Source of the DNA: Mytilus californianus | Taxonomy: Eukaryota > Mollusca > Bivalvia > Mytilida > Mytilidae | Direction of reading: 5' to 3' | Assembly: GCF_021869535.1 (NCBI RefSeq) | Contig: NW_026262690.1 | Span: 13,631,501-13,695,500 of the forward strand | Length of the DNA stretch: 64,000 nt | Shown here: piece after piece, positions 11,848 through 23,489 of the stretch | Layout of the letters: each line of letters starts with the position of its first letter | Numbering within the stretch: position 1 is the first letter of the stretch | Notes under the pieces: model-generated | Databases searched by the model: none | The model's input: only the letters and a program-made list of their open reading frames with translations | What the model was told of the DNA's origin: nothing | Program-made: the position numbers and the translations under genes

Positions 11848-12570
11848 AAATAAACTGCTTCGCCGAGCGCAGCTGGATACAACCACAGAGTTCCAACCCT
11901 GAACAGTTGTGGCAAAAATGGACACAATATTCAAGCTTGATACAGGTCTGAATTTGGATTGTAATCTAACATTTGACACATTAAAGGTTTCTGACACAGA
12001 ATAAATGTAGTCAAAGAACTTGAAAATGGTTGTATGATTTGAATTTATATTCAATTGAAGATTTCTTGCTGTTGTGCAATATGCTGTGCTGTTGCGCAAT
12101 ACTTAGTAAATCTGTTTTCAGACTATATACAAAGTATTAGCAAAATAAATTGTGACCCCCAATTTTTTTTCTTTGGAAAATTGACAATTTCTTAAGTCTT
12201 GAGGGAAAAAAAATTGACCCCCTCCACCCAAGAATAATTTTTTTTTTACCCCACTCCAAAAAAAAATAATATTTGAAGAGAATTTCTTTTGAGGAAAAAA
12301 AATTTTTACCCCCCCCCTTCCAAAAAAATGTTTTGAAGAAATTTTCTTTTTGTAAAATGTGGTACAAATTAAGTGACATCCATACACTTAAACACAAGTT
12401 ATTGTCTGAAAACTAGAAAAATGCTTGTTTTAGACCCTTTTTGGCCCCTAATTCCTGAACGGATTGGGCAATTACCCCCAAAATGAATCCCAACCTTCTA
12501 CTTGTGGTATTGAACCTTGTGGTACAATTTCCGAGCAATAAAAATACTTGTACACAAGTTATTGTCCTGA
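11848..12570 (+). mobile_element. ATACGACCGCA-family element, internally deleted copy
   Basis: It begins with the 5' hairpin GCTTCGC-cga-GCGCAGC and a decayed motif (GGATACAACCACA), then the conserved head (about 160 bp). One or two 'ttgcgcaatactt' units, a C-rich tract (12305-12320) and one 'caaccttctacttgtggtat' unit follow. The tandem region seen in the long copies at 30980 and 61015 is absent, as is the 3' hairpin. The next element starts at about 12579. Confidence 0.65.
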
Positions 12571-12578
12571 AACTAGAA

Positions 12579-14503
12579 TAGAGTGCACACGCTGAAATGT
12601 CTCGCCTTCTTTTCTAATCATTGATATTATGTTGATAGTCCTAAATATAAAGCTTTACTACAACTATCACATACACAAGAAAATGAGGTCAAGGTCATAT
12701 AAACCAAACAAGAAATACATGTACACCTTACAATCATTCAATACACTAAATATAGTTGACCTATTGTTTATAGTTTCTAAGATACAGACTTAACCAAGAC
12801 AAGAGTGCATACGCTGAAATGTCTCGCCTTCTTTACGAATCATTGATATTATGTTGATAGTCCTAAATATAAAACTTTATTACAACTGTCACATAAACTT
12901 AACATTAACCAAGTAAACTAAACATTGACCAATGAACCATGAAAATGAGGTCAAGGTCAGATGAACCATGCTAGGCAGGCATGTACAGCTAACAATTCTT
13001 CCATACAACAAATATAGTTGACCTAGTGCTTATAGTTTAAGAAAAACAGACCAAAACACAAAAACTTAACACTGAGCAATGAACCTTGAAAATGAGATCA
13101 AGGTCAAATAAAACCTGCATGACTGACATATAGATCATAAAATATTTCCATACACCAAATATAGTTGAACTATTGCATATAGTATTAGAAAAAAAGGCCA
13201 AAACTCCAAAACTTAACTTTGTCCACTGAACCATGAAAATGAGGTCAAGGTCGATAACACCTGCCAGTTAGACATGTACACCTTACAATCATTCCATACA
13301 CCAAATATAGTAGACCTATTGCATACAGTATAAGAAAAACAGACCAAAACACAAAAACTTGACTATAACCACTGAACCATGAAAATGAGGTCAAGGTCAG
13401 ATGACACCTGCCAGTTGGACATGTACACCTTACAGTCCTTCCATACACTGAATATACTAGACCTATTGCTTATAGTATCTGAGATATGGACTTGACCACC
13501 AAAACTTAACCTTGTTCACTGATCCATGAAATGAGGTCGAGGTCAAGTGAAAACTGTCTGACCGGCATGAGGACCTTGCAAGGTACGCACATACCAAATA
13601 TAGCTATCCTATTACTTATAATAAGAGGGAATTTAACATTACAAAAAATCTTAACATTTTTTTCAAGTAGTCCCTGAACCATGAAAATGAGGTCAAGGAC
13701 ATTGGACATGTGACTGACAGAATCTTCGTAACATGAGGCATCCATATACAAAGTATGAAGCATCCAGACCTTCCACCTTCTAAAATGTAAAGCTTTTAAG
13801 AAGTTAGCTAACGCCGCCGCCGCCAGATGACTATCCCTATGTCGAGCTTTCTGCGACAAAAGTCTCAGGCTCGACAAAAACTAAACATTGACCAATGAAC
13901 CATGAAAATGAGGTCAAGGTCAGATGAACCATGCCAGGCAGACATGTACAGCTTGCACTCCTTCCATACAACAAATATAGTTGACCTATTGCTTATAGTA
14001 CTTGAAAAACAGACCAAAACACAAAAACTTAACACTGAGCAATGAACCATGAAAATTAGGTCAAGCTCAAATGAAACCTGCCAGACTGACATGTACCCCT
14101 TACAATCATTCCATACACCACATATCATTGACCTACTCCTTATAGTATCGAAGAAACAGACCTAATCAAGTAACTTTAACCTTGATCACTGATCCAGGTA
14201 ATGAACCCCATCTGACGGATACATGGACATGTATCGTTGCAAGGAACATAGTTATTCTATTACTCATAATAAGTGAAATTCTCATGACAATAAAACTATA
14301 ATCTTTTTTCAAGCAGTCACTGAACCATACAAATGAGGTCAAGGACAATGGACATATGACAGACGGAAACTTAGTAATATAAGGTATCTGCATACAAGGT
14401 ATGAAGCATCTAGGTCTTCAACCTTCTGAAATATAAAGCTTTATACAAATAGTTTATGCCACCGCCAGATAGTAATACTTATGTCTAGCAGGCGAGACAA
14501 AAA
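12579..14503 (+). mobile_element. ATGTCTCGCC-family element interrupted by a second copy
   Basis: The left part is 12579-12798, and the right part 13881-14503 ends in a short hairpin (TGTCT-agcaggcg-AGACA) and AAAA. The inserted copy at 12799-13880 has its own 5' motif and 3' hairpin. Joining the outer parts restores the family order ('gacttaaccaag' then 'ctaaacattgacc'). Confidence 0.65.
12799..13880 (+). mobile_element. ATGTCTCGCC-family element nested in another copy
   Basis: The 5' end is AGTG-cata-CGCT then GAAATGTCTCGCC. About seven body units of 100-150 bp carry 'aaaatgaggtcaagg'. A GCCGCCGCCGCC tract lies at 13811-13825. The 3' hairpin TGTCGAGC...GCTCGACA at 13839-13876 is followed by AAAA. 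Confidence 0.7.
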
Positions 14504-14896
14504 TCATCATTCAAGACAAAAAAATTCCAATGAGGAGTCAACTTATAATTTTGCCTATATGTTTAAGATTTGGAGGTCATATTTTTTTTCTAATCATTTT
14601 TGCTATTTAGTTTCTATATGCACATTATATTTCTGCAAATTAAACTACACAAAAATAGAATTGATGTCTAAAAAAACTTTTGTCTCAGGCAAGAATATAT
14701 GATTAAAAGCAAAAGTCTTATCTTTCAAGACAATACAATACAATGAATCTCTTACTTCTAACAATAGATCAATTATCAAATACAGAAACTTCTTAACAAA
14801 AGGATATTGGTCACTTGTAGTATTCTTTATGTTCCCAGCAGTGGTCTTTGGTGTCCTCTGATAACACCAATTTCTTTCTTCATCATCTCATTACAA

Positions 14897-15037
14897 GTCT
14901 AACCAGACCAAATCAGAACACAGCAGTTCCTGTCTTATCTCAGGCTCATTATTCTCAATGAAACAAATCCTACAATTAACTTGAGGCTTTCCACAGAACA
15001 GACATGATATAGATGAAACTTTCTCATCGTTTAGTTA
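14897..15037 (-). CDS. Possible exon or coding relic, cysteine-rich
   Basis: The minus strand reads open for 47 codons and contains a C-x2-C-x6-C-x2-C pattern (CLFCGKPQVNCRIC) followed by an acidic, protein-like segment, then tandem stops. After the stops the same frame resumes in plausible peptide for about 34 codons (to about 14795). The pattern resembles a small zinc-binding knuckle. No convincing acceptor or donor is visible, so this could be a decayed transposon protein or chance. It would lie in the long intron proposed between 28746 and 1257. Confidence 0.2.
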
Positions 15038-15229
15038 TATTATTGCCATCAAATTGTCTGTATCAAAAGTTATCTTTTACATCCTGATCCTCCTTTTACT
15101 TTCCATGCTCATTAAATGCATTTAACATTGAAGTCAGCATTTTTTTCCCAAAAAAGTGTACAGTATTAATTATTAAACCTATGAAAAAAAATATCATTCT
15201 TCTTTTTATGGGCTATTTTGTTATGTTGA

Positions 15230-15895
15230 CTGTTGACACAGACATATGTCTCGCCTGTCGTCAGAAAATTCAGAAAAGACAATCTGATGGACAGCAACAA
15301 TGCTTATTAATTCAAAGTTGATGGTCTATGACCTAGGGGCAGGGCCACAAAATGGTCAACATGTACTGATAGTAATGCAACTTTATAGAAAATATCATTG
15401 ATCTATCACTAATACTTCCTATCAAACTAACTTAATCAGAAAACTTAACATTGAAAATTGCTTATTAATTGAAAGTTGCTGACCATGACCTAGGAGGCAG
15501 GGCCGCGAAATAGTCGTCAAACTGATAGTAATGCAACTTTATAGAAAATATCATTGAACTTTCACAAGTAGTTCCTGTCGAACTGACTTAAAACAAGGAA
15601 TAATTTTGAGTTCTGGAAAATTGATAAGAAATGTATGATGAAAACTAACCCAATTAGTTCATACTGAAATATCAGTGAAAGTAACTTTTACCTCAGCCAT
15701 GGTTGCATGGCTAACCCACTTAAGTTAGGTTAGTTTTCATCAAATATTTCTTATCAATATTCCAGAATTTAAATTATTCCAGATTCAAATAATTCCTTGT
15801 TTTAAGCAGATAACTTAACAATTGTTGATGCTGACACCGGAAAAGCAATACCTAAGTCTCGTCTTCAGCGAATTTCGTTGCAGGAGAGACAAAAA
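15230..15895 (+). mobile_element. ATGTCTCGCC-family element carrying a TTAA MITE
   Basis: The 5' end is CTGT-tgac-ACAG then ATATGTCTCGCCTG. The 3' end is GTCTCGTC...AGGAGAGAC then AAAA. The body has two 155-bp units ('ttaattcaaagttgatgg', 'cattgatctatcact'). A 210-bp palindromic element sits inside at 15592-15801. Confidence 0.7.
15592..15801. mobile_element. TTAA-target MITE, 210 bp
   Basis: Flanked by TTAA on both sides (15588-15591 and 15802-15805). The inverted arms of about 65-75 bp start AACAAGGAATAATT and end AATAATTCCTTGTT. Removing the element and one TTAA restores the host order 'gaactgacttaa...gataacttaac'. TTAA duplications are typical of piggyBac and Kolobok; which one cannot be told without a transposase. 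Confidence 0.8.
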
Positions 15896-15899
15896 TGAC

Positions 15900-17280
15900 A
15901 TCCCCCTATATGTCAGAATCTCGAATTTTGATCAAGTTAAAAGGCTTAGAATAGCTATTATTGTAATAAAAATTACCCTTATTCAATAACTACTGTGTAA
16001 ATAAATATCAAAACATTATTTAAGGTATCATAATCTCTAATGAACCACTAGCCTAGATAACTTATATCTAGTTATTATATTCTCAATTGAACTATAATAA
16101 ATTCAATATTTGAAAACTCATTTATTATTTTATTTGTATGAGCCCAAAGGGTTATTAGGTGTGTAAACCTATGGAATCAATGTTATCTTCAAAATGAAGA
16201 ATGCAAAGGTTCTAAAAGTGTCTTGTTTAGAGAACACATTATGATATTGGTCATTATCTAATCATTCAAAAATGAATCACAGACTTAAATGGCTAAGTTG
16301 ACCATTGTAAATCTTTTGTAAATTGACCTAGCTCCAAGTATGTAAAAAATGTGGAAAAATTTGTATAACAGTTTCTAAATAGAGGGTGCATTTATTACAA
16401 CATGTGTGCAATATTTCTGTGAAGTTTTGAAATCTAGGTTGATATCTGTAGGAGGAGTTAATTAAAAAAAAACTGGTACCATCTTTCCTTAAATTTTGCT
16501 GAAAAATCATTAAGGAACTAAGCCTAAGAAAATAAGTGAAAATTCCTCAAACATAGCAGATTCACAACTTCAACATGACTTTTTTTGTGTGCAATCCTTG
16601 AATGTTTAGATGATAATATGATCTAGTCTTTCTCATAGAATCATTAGTTTAAATAGCCATAATCAAAATAAAAAAAATATTTGACTAGTTGCACGCAAAT
16701 AAGTATAATGCTGATGTATTTCTACTTATAAAGTTGATCAATGATCAATTAATGTTATAATAAAGAATTCTCAAAAGAAAATCAATTAGGCTGTCTCAGA
16801 AAATAAACAAACATGTAACTATTCAATTTAATTTAACTCATTAAATAAAAACTGCATTCCATATAATTCTCTGTTCAATTTTAATCAACTTTTAATTGAT
16901 TTTAGACATCATTCCCCACTTCAACTCCTCCCACTTAAACATGAAAACTTCTCAAGTTACGTAAACACATGAAGCTTTTAATATCATACGACTTAATTCC
17001 ATCATGGAGTCAATCTTTTTAAGCTTTTGGCAAATTTTCATGATTGTGTCTGACACATTATTGTTCAATTTACACCCCCAATATATCACAAATGGAATGA
17101 CACACGAGTTTTCACTCTTTAGCAAATAATTTTCAAATGATATATGGAAACATTAACAATACATTATCGGTACTCGATATTTCCGGAATTTCCCTTAATA
17201 TCTCTTTAACTCAATGATTGTCTACTTGAAATTTACAAGTTTTGGAATATATGGTGTTTTTACTATAGAAAACATTTCCA
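15900..17280. other. No feature recognised
   Basis: AT-rich. A short open frame at 16328-16510 (minus) overlaps what looks like a diverged dispersed repeat ('gatatctgtaggaggagtta') and has no splice signals. Confidence 0.4.
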
Positions 17281-17284
17281 AAGT

Positions 17285-17410
17285 CTTTAAAAGAGAGGCG
17301 AAAGATACCAAAGGGACATTCAAACCAACAAGTCGAAAATAAACTGACAACGCCATGGCAAAAACAGAAAAAGACAAGAAGACAAACAACAGTATACAAA
17401 AATCTACTAA
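17285..17410 (+). repeat. Dispersed mussel repeat (R3)
   Basis: Contains 'gaaagataccaaagggacat', 'aactgacaacgccatggc' and 'agacaaacaacagtatacaa'. Related copies are at 47837-47960 (forward) and 46870-47010 (reverse). I remember it as common in mussel sequence; class unknown. Confidence 0.5.
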
Positions 17411-17683
17411 AATGTCTGACAGTTACTAGATTAAGTGTAAATAAACAAACCTATAAGGTTAAACATTTAAAATCTACAGGGAGACATTTTCAAATGTTAG
17501 ATTATCATATTATACCCCATATCAATTTTTGTTGCAATCCTGGCACAGAAAGATGTTTCTCAAAAGTTTTGGTTTTTTGGGTCCTCATCCATGGTTGGCA
17601 CCAGCAGTGTGGAGAGATAATAATTCTATTCTTGGGTTGCTTTTACATGACGTTATCAGGTAATTCTTCTTCCAATAAATAAA

Positions 17684-18683
17684 CTGTTAACACAGAGATA
17701 TGTCTCGCCTTTTTGTACTTTTGATAATGCAAATGTTGAAATTAAAATAGCAATACTTTAACATGTAAGTTATGCAAATATTCAAAGTCAATGAACCATG
17801 ACTGAAGGTACATGGCAAAACAATCTCCATGGAAATGAGATGTGCCAATGCTAATACAACTGCATACCAAATACCATAGACTTATCATAAGTCGTTCCCT
17901 TTCAACAAACCTAAACACAAACATAGACTTGTAAACTATGTAAAAGTTTCAAAGTCAATGAACCATGATGAGGGGGTGGGGCTATATAATTTCCATGGAA
18001 ACGAGACTTGCAAATGCCAATAAATTAGCATACCAAATATTAATGACTTAACATTAGCGGTTCATCTTAAACTGATCTAATCACAAACTAATACATGTAA
18101 ACTAAGCCAAAGTTTCAAAGTCAATAGACCATGACTGAGGGGGTGGGACCAAATATTCTCCATGGAAATGAGATGTGCTAATGCTTATACAATTGCATAC
18201 CAATTAACATTGGCCTACCACTAATGGTTTCCCTTGAACTGACCTAATCACAAACTAATACATGTAAACTAAGCAAAAGTTTTAAAGTCAATAGACCATG
18301 ACTGAGGGGGCGGAGCCAAATAATCTCCATGGAAATGAGATATGCCAATGCTTATACAACTGCATACCAAATATCATTGACTTACCACTAGTGGTTCCCC
18401 ATAAACTGACCTAATCACAAAATAATACATGTAAACTAAGCAAAATTTTCAAAGTCAATAGACCATGACTGAGGGGCAGGGCCAAATAATGACCATGGAA
18501 ATGAGATGTGCCAGTGCTAATACAACTGCATACCAAATATGACTGACCAACCACTAGTGGTTTACCTTAAACTAGACCTAATCACAAACTAATACATTGT
18601 TGATGCCGCCACCGCTGCTGCTGCTGCCGCCGAAAACAGCATACCTATGTCTCGCTTTTTGACTCCGTCAAGGCGAGACAAAA
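17684..18683 (+). mobile_element. ATGTCTCGCC-family element, best-preserved copy
   Basis: The 5' hairpin CTGT-taac-ACAG is followed by AGATATGTCTCGCC. Six or so body units of about 150 bp share 'caaagtcaatagaccatgac' and 'ctccatggaaatgaga'. A GCCGCCACCGCTGCTGCTGC tract (18606-18631) comes before the 3' hairpin TGTCTCGC...GCGAGACA (18650-18680) and AAAA. The 3' GGCGAGACA is the exact inverse of TGTCTCGCC near the 5' end. Confidence 0.8.
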
Positions 18684-18719
18684 ATGAGTATTTGTGTGAA
18701 TTGAACATCTAATGTTAAA

Positions 18720-19010
18720 ATAATAAAAGAACAGAGTTCCAATGTCCCCCACATTGCACATATTTTATATTTTCAAGGGGAATAATCCTTTTAAAAAAAG
18801 TCAATCGTCCACCATTATAGAACTTGTCTGAGATATTGCTGATATTCACCTATAGGATAAGTTTTATAAAAATCTGGCAAGAATTGTACCCGTGAGAGCG
18901 CTAACGAAGCCATTTTCCATAAATTTAATATTTCCAAGGGGCATAACTCATATACATATACATAGAAGCTTACATGTGTAATATTCCAGTCCTGATACAA
19001 TAGGAACAAA
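18720..19010 (+). repeat. Diverged dispersed repeat with 'aaggggcataactc' motif
   Basis: Two phrases, 'ttcaaggggaataatcc' (18772) and 'ccaaggggcataactcat' (18934), resemble the internal units of the ATGCCCC family at 36680 and 63547. No ends are visible. Confidence 0.35.
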
Positions 19011-19391
19011 CTGTCTGACCAGACAGAATTATCTGCCCCTGACTGCCATGCAATTGCAGATATTTAACGTATGGTGCTAGTATATTCTGACAGAAAACAA
19101 ATCAAGACTTGTAATAGATTTTAATTTGGAAATATACAAACCAGAATGCATCAAAATTTATTTTGTCTTTGAAGTTTATTATCAAACAGTTAAGCAATTA
19201 AACTCTAAATTCTTGCATCTAAAAACTGTAATTGCAAATTGTGTAGTGGTAATGAATATAATTGATTGGATAACAGTAATATTTCAAAAATATTCATGCA
19301 TTTCACAATCAATGCAATTAAGTGTTTCATAATCCAAAATGAAAATTAGCTTTTAAAACAACTTCCTACTTAATGACATAAACCTTAACGA

Positions 19392-20246
19392 ATATACAAG
19401 ACAAGAAGAGTGTATACCTGTAAATGTCATACCTGCTTATCTGATGTACTGATTATAATCATAACAAATATACAAGACAAGCGTGCATACCTGTAAATGT
19501 CATACCTGCTGTGTTGATTATAATCATAACAAATATACAAGACAAGAGTGCATACCTGTAAATGTCATACCTGCTGTGTTGATTATAATCATAACAAATA
19601 TACAAGACAAGAGTGCATACCTGTAAATGTCATACCTGCTGTGTTGATTATAATCATAACAAATATACAAGACAAGAGTGCATACCTGTAAATGTCATAC
19701 CTGCTGTGTTGATTATAATCATAACAAATATACAAGACAAGAGTGCATACCTGTAAATGTCATACCTGCTGTACTGATTATAATCATAACAAATATACAA
19801 GACAAGCGTGCTTACCTGTAAATGTCATACCTGCTGTGTTGATTATAATCATAACAAATATACAAGACAAGAGTGCATACCTGTAAATGTCATACCTGCT
19901 GTGTTGATTATAATCATAACAAATATACAAGACAAGAGTGCATACCTGTAAATGTCATACCTGCTGTGTTGATTATAATCATAACAAATATACAAGACAA
20001 GAGTGCATACCTGTAAATGTCATACCTGCTGTACTGATTATAATCATAACAAATATACAAGACAAGCGTGCTTACCTGTAAATGTCATACCTGCTGTGTT
20101 GATTATAATCATAACAAATATACAAGACTAGTGTGTATACCTGTAAATGTCATACCTGCTGTACTGATTATAATCATAACAAATATATAAGACAAGCATG
20201 TATACCTGTAAATTTCATACCTGCTGTACTGATTATAATCATATTG
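19392..20246 (+). repeat. 65-bp satellite, about 13 copies, derived from a Helitron-like 5' end
   Basis: The unit includes 'acaagagtgcatacctgtaa' and 'atgtcatacctgctgtgttg'. It lines up with the 5' end of the ATGTCTCGCC family ('acaagagtgcatacgctgaa', 'atgtctcgcct'), and the DNA directly after the array (20246-20420) is that family's body ('aatgaacgatggaaatgagg'). Units are nearly identical, so the array is young or homogenised. Confidence 0.85.
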
Positions 20247-20420
20247 ACAGTTTTTGAGATAAAAGTCAGACTACATGAATCAAGATAACATATTCAATGA
20301 ACGATGGAAATGAGGTCAAGTTCAGGTGACACCTTATGCACACTGAACCTTGAAAATGAGGTAAATGGCCCCGACAGTCAGACTAGAACATCTTAAAATG
20401 AATTGATACAGACAAAGAAG
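20246..20420 (+). mobile_element. Body of the ATGTCTCGCC element that bears the 65-bp array
   Basis: Two 'gaaaatgagg' units with 'gacagtcagacta' follow the array. No 3' hairpin remains. Confidence 0.55.
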
Positions 20421-20494
20421 AAGTGTGAAAGTTTCAAAAATAATACCTGTAATTCTTGCAATAGTAGGTTATCAGAATGAAAGGTACTTCCCAA

Positions 20495-21265
20495 CAAGAG
20501 TCTCCTAAGAGCCTGAATCACTCACATAACACTTTTTGAGTAGATCTTGCATCAATGATTATTTTGTTGTTTAATATATATTAATGTATATTCAAACATG
20601 CCTTTAAAGGATTCTCTCTATCTATCATAATTTCCTCAAAAAAAACCCAAAAATGGTAAAAAATTGTCTTTCAAGGTCAATTACACCTAAAAGGAATCAA
20701 TGGACATTTTCAGACTCATTTGTAGGTCTTACTTTGCTGAACATTTTTTCTGTTTGAAGTTTCTGTCTATCTATCATCAGTTTCTGAAAAAAAACTAAAA
20801 TATTGAATAAAAATAGTCTTTCAAGGGCATTAACTCCTATAAGGGATCAGATCACAGATTCCAGTCTTTTTGGTAGATCTTGCTTTGCTGAACATTTTTT
20901 CTGTTTAAATTTCTCTTTATTTATAACAGTTTTCAAGATTACAACCAAAAACTGAGAAATTTCATAAAATTATTATTTCAGGGTGAATAATTTCAAAATG
21001 GGATGTCTGATTTGTGTGAAAATTTCCTGACTTATAGATAATGCTGAACATTTTTATCCCATGTCAGTTTTGCTCTGTTTTTTAGATATAAGCCAAAAAC
21101 TATATTTTATCCCTATGTTCCATCTTTAGCTATGGCAGCCATGATTGTTGACTGACTGGAATAAAAAACACAAACTTTATACTAGATACCATAAGGATCA
21201 TTCACCCCAAGTTTGGTTGAAATTGATTCAGCAGTTTCAGAAAAGATGTTTAAAAAGTTAACGAC
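20495..21265 (+). mobile_element. GCTCACCT-family element with recognisable 5' end
   Basis: The 5' end is 'gagtctcctaagagcctgaa' plus 'tcactcac'. Tandem units of about 130 bp follow ('gtagatcttgctttgctgaa', 'cattttttctgttt'). A distal segment ends 'agaaaagatgtttaaaaagttaacgaca'. In full-length elements this distal segment leads to the GAC tract and the GTGAGCT hairpin (compare 45210-45313). Here those are replaced by the array that starts at 21270. Confidence 0.6.
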
Positions 21266-21269
21266 AACT

Positions 21270-22010
21270 TGACAGATATCAGAATGAGCTTCCAATGGTG
21301 TCACGCTGACAAGATATCAGTGGGAGTCTCCAAAGAATTAACTTGACAGATACCAAAAGGAGCTTTTGATATCTGTCAAGTTAACCCTTTGGAGACTACC
21401 ACTGATATTTACTAGGTTGACACCTTTGGAGGCTCCCCCTGATATCTTGTCATGTTGACACCTGTCGAAGCTCCTTCTGAAATCGGTCAAGTTAACCCTT
21501 TGTAAACTCCCGCTGATATTTGCTAGGTTGACACCTTTGGAGGCTCCCCTGATATTTTGTGTCAACCTGACAAAATATCAGGGTGAGCCTCCAAAGGTGT
21601 CAACCTAGTAAATATCAGAGGGAGTCTCCAAAGGGTTAACTTGACAGATATCAAAAGGAGCTTCAAAAGGTGTCAACCTGACAAGATATCAGGGGAGCCT
21701 CCAGCAAATATCAGTGGGAGTCTCCAAAGGGTTAACTTGACAGATATCAAAAGGAGCTTCAAAAGGTGTCAACCTGACAAGATATCAGGGGAGCCTCCAG
21801 CAAATATCAGTGGGAGTCTCCAAAGGGTTAACTTGACAGATATCAGAAGTAGCTTCCAAAGGGGTCAAACTGACAAGATATCAGTGGGAGCCCTCCTCCC
21901 CCTTAGATGTCAACCTAGCAAATATCAGTGAGAGCCTCCAAAGGGTTAACTTGACAGATATCAGGAGCTTCAAAAGGTGTCAACTTGACAGATATCAGTG
22001 GGAGCCTTCA
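21270..22010. repeat. 97-bp repeat array in alternating orientation (two dyads)
   Basis: Units contain 'gttaacttgacagatatca', 'ggtgtcaacctgacaagata' and 'ggagcctccaaagg'. They run forward at about 21270-21358, reverse at 21362-21560 and forward at 21570-22010. The turning points near 21360 and 21565 form long dyads: arms of at least 40 bp around the loop 'gag' at 21359-21361, and about 90 bp around 21563-21575. The open frames here follow the repeats. Confidence 0.8.
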
Positions 22011-22184
22011 ATTATTTTTGAAATCTTCCTCTACAGATCAGTCTCCTAAAAGAGAGGTCAAATCTTCTACCTTGGAGAAAAATACAGTTTCCCTATTTCA
22101 CAGTTTGATTCCCTTTGTTCCCCAAAGCACAAAATATTGAAAACAAGTAAAACTGTGAGCTACTGCTCACTAATGATACCCCCG

Positions 22185-22650
22185 CTGTAATATTTCGGTA
22201 AACAGGAAATTGTTGAGTGATGAATCTGAAAACGCATCACACAGTAAAGCTGACTTATATAAACCCTGAAACCAAATTTCAGAAATCCTTGTCAAGTAGT
22301 TCCTGAGAAAAACGCGATGAAAATTTTCAACTTGGCTATCATGTGTAAAATAATACAAGTGTTCGGTAAACAGGAAGTTGTTGAGTGATGAAACTGAAAA
22401 CGCATCACACGGTGTAACTTACTTATATAAACCCTGAAACCAAATTTCAGAAATCCTTGTCAAGTAGTTCCTGAGAAAAATGCGACAAAAATATTCATGG
22501 GACGGACGGATGGACTGACGGACTAAGGGATGGACTGACAGATGGACTGACCTAGTCATAAGCTAATGCATTGTTGACGCTGCCGCCAAAGCCTTCAACA
22601 GCATGCCTAAATCTTGCTTTTTCAACTTCCTTGACAAGGACAAAATGACA
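22185..22650 (+). mobile_element. Helitron-like remnant with a duplicated 172-bp unit
   Basis: Two copies of a unit with 'cggtaaacaggaaattgttg' and 'aaatttcagaaatccttgtc' (22193 and 22365) are followed by a GACGGACGGATGGACTGACGG-type tract (22500-22550). A decayed ATGTCTCGCC-type 3' end follows: 'cctaaatcttgctttttc' then 'ttgacaaggacaaaa' at 22607-22646. Confidence 0.55.
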
Positions 22651-23005
22651 TTTTACCTTTTGTCATAAAAGACAGTTTTCCATTAATTTTGATTGTAGTA
22701 GGAATTATATATCAAAGGGCAAGTATATTTAATCTTAAATTGTTCAAATCTGCTTCATAACTAGTTTAGGTTTTTCATTTATGGACAAATTACATATGAA
22801 AAGCTTGTGGTAGATAATTAAAATGTTGTTTTAAAATTTCTGGAAATCATTCCACTTCTATGGTTACATTATCTGCCTTAATGCAGAAGTAGGAGTGGTG
22901 ACATAAAGTGATTGGCTGGCTCAAAAACTGAAGTTTTAAATAAATGTTTTGTTATTCCAACTGTAGTTTTAACATCTCACTTTACCATACAAACTATAAT
23001 GTGAC
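22650..23005. other. No feature recognised
   Basis: AT-rich sequence without clear structure before the next minisatellite. Confidence 0.4.
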
Positions 23006-23009
23006 ATTA

Positions 23010-23425
23010 TCTTTTGTCATTCTATCCAACAGTTTAGATATCTCAGGTGTATAATACAATGTGAAATGTATCTTTTGTCATTCTATCCAAATTTTAGATA
23101 TCTCAGGTGTATAATACAATGTGAAATGTATCTTTTGTCATTCTATCCAACAGTTTAAATATCTCAGGTGTATAATACAATGTGAAATGTATCTTTTGTC
23201 ATTCTATCCAACAGTTTAAATATCTCAGGTGTATAATACAATGTAAAATGTATCTTTTGTCATTATATCCAACAGTTTAGATATCTCAGGTGTATAATAC
23301 AATGTGAAATGTATCTTTTGTCATTATATCCAACAGTTTAGATATCTTAGGTGTATAATACAATGTGAAATGTATCTTTTGTCATTATATCCAACAGTTT
23401 AGATATCTCAGGTGTATAATACAAA
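23010..23425 (+). repeat. 61-bp minisatellite, about 7 copies
   Basis: Units contain 'tcttttgtcattctatccaa' and 'tctcaggtgtataatacaat'. A decayed copy continues to about 23490. It is unrelated in sequence to the 61-bp satellite at 48232. Confidence 0.85.
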
Positions 23426-23489
23426 CTATTGTATCTTAGTCATATTATGATATTACATATAAATCTCTCAGTTGTACCATACAAAATAC

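Noticed and set aside
23010..23425. Relationship between the two 61-bp repeats (23.0 kb and 48.2 kb)
   Set aside because: Same length but no sequence similarity; the shared length is coincidence.
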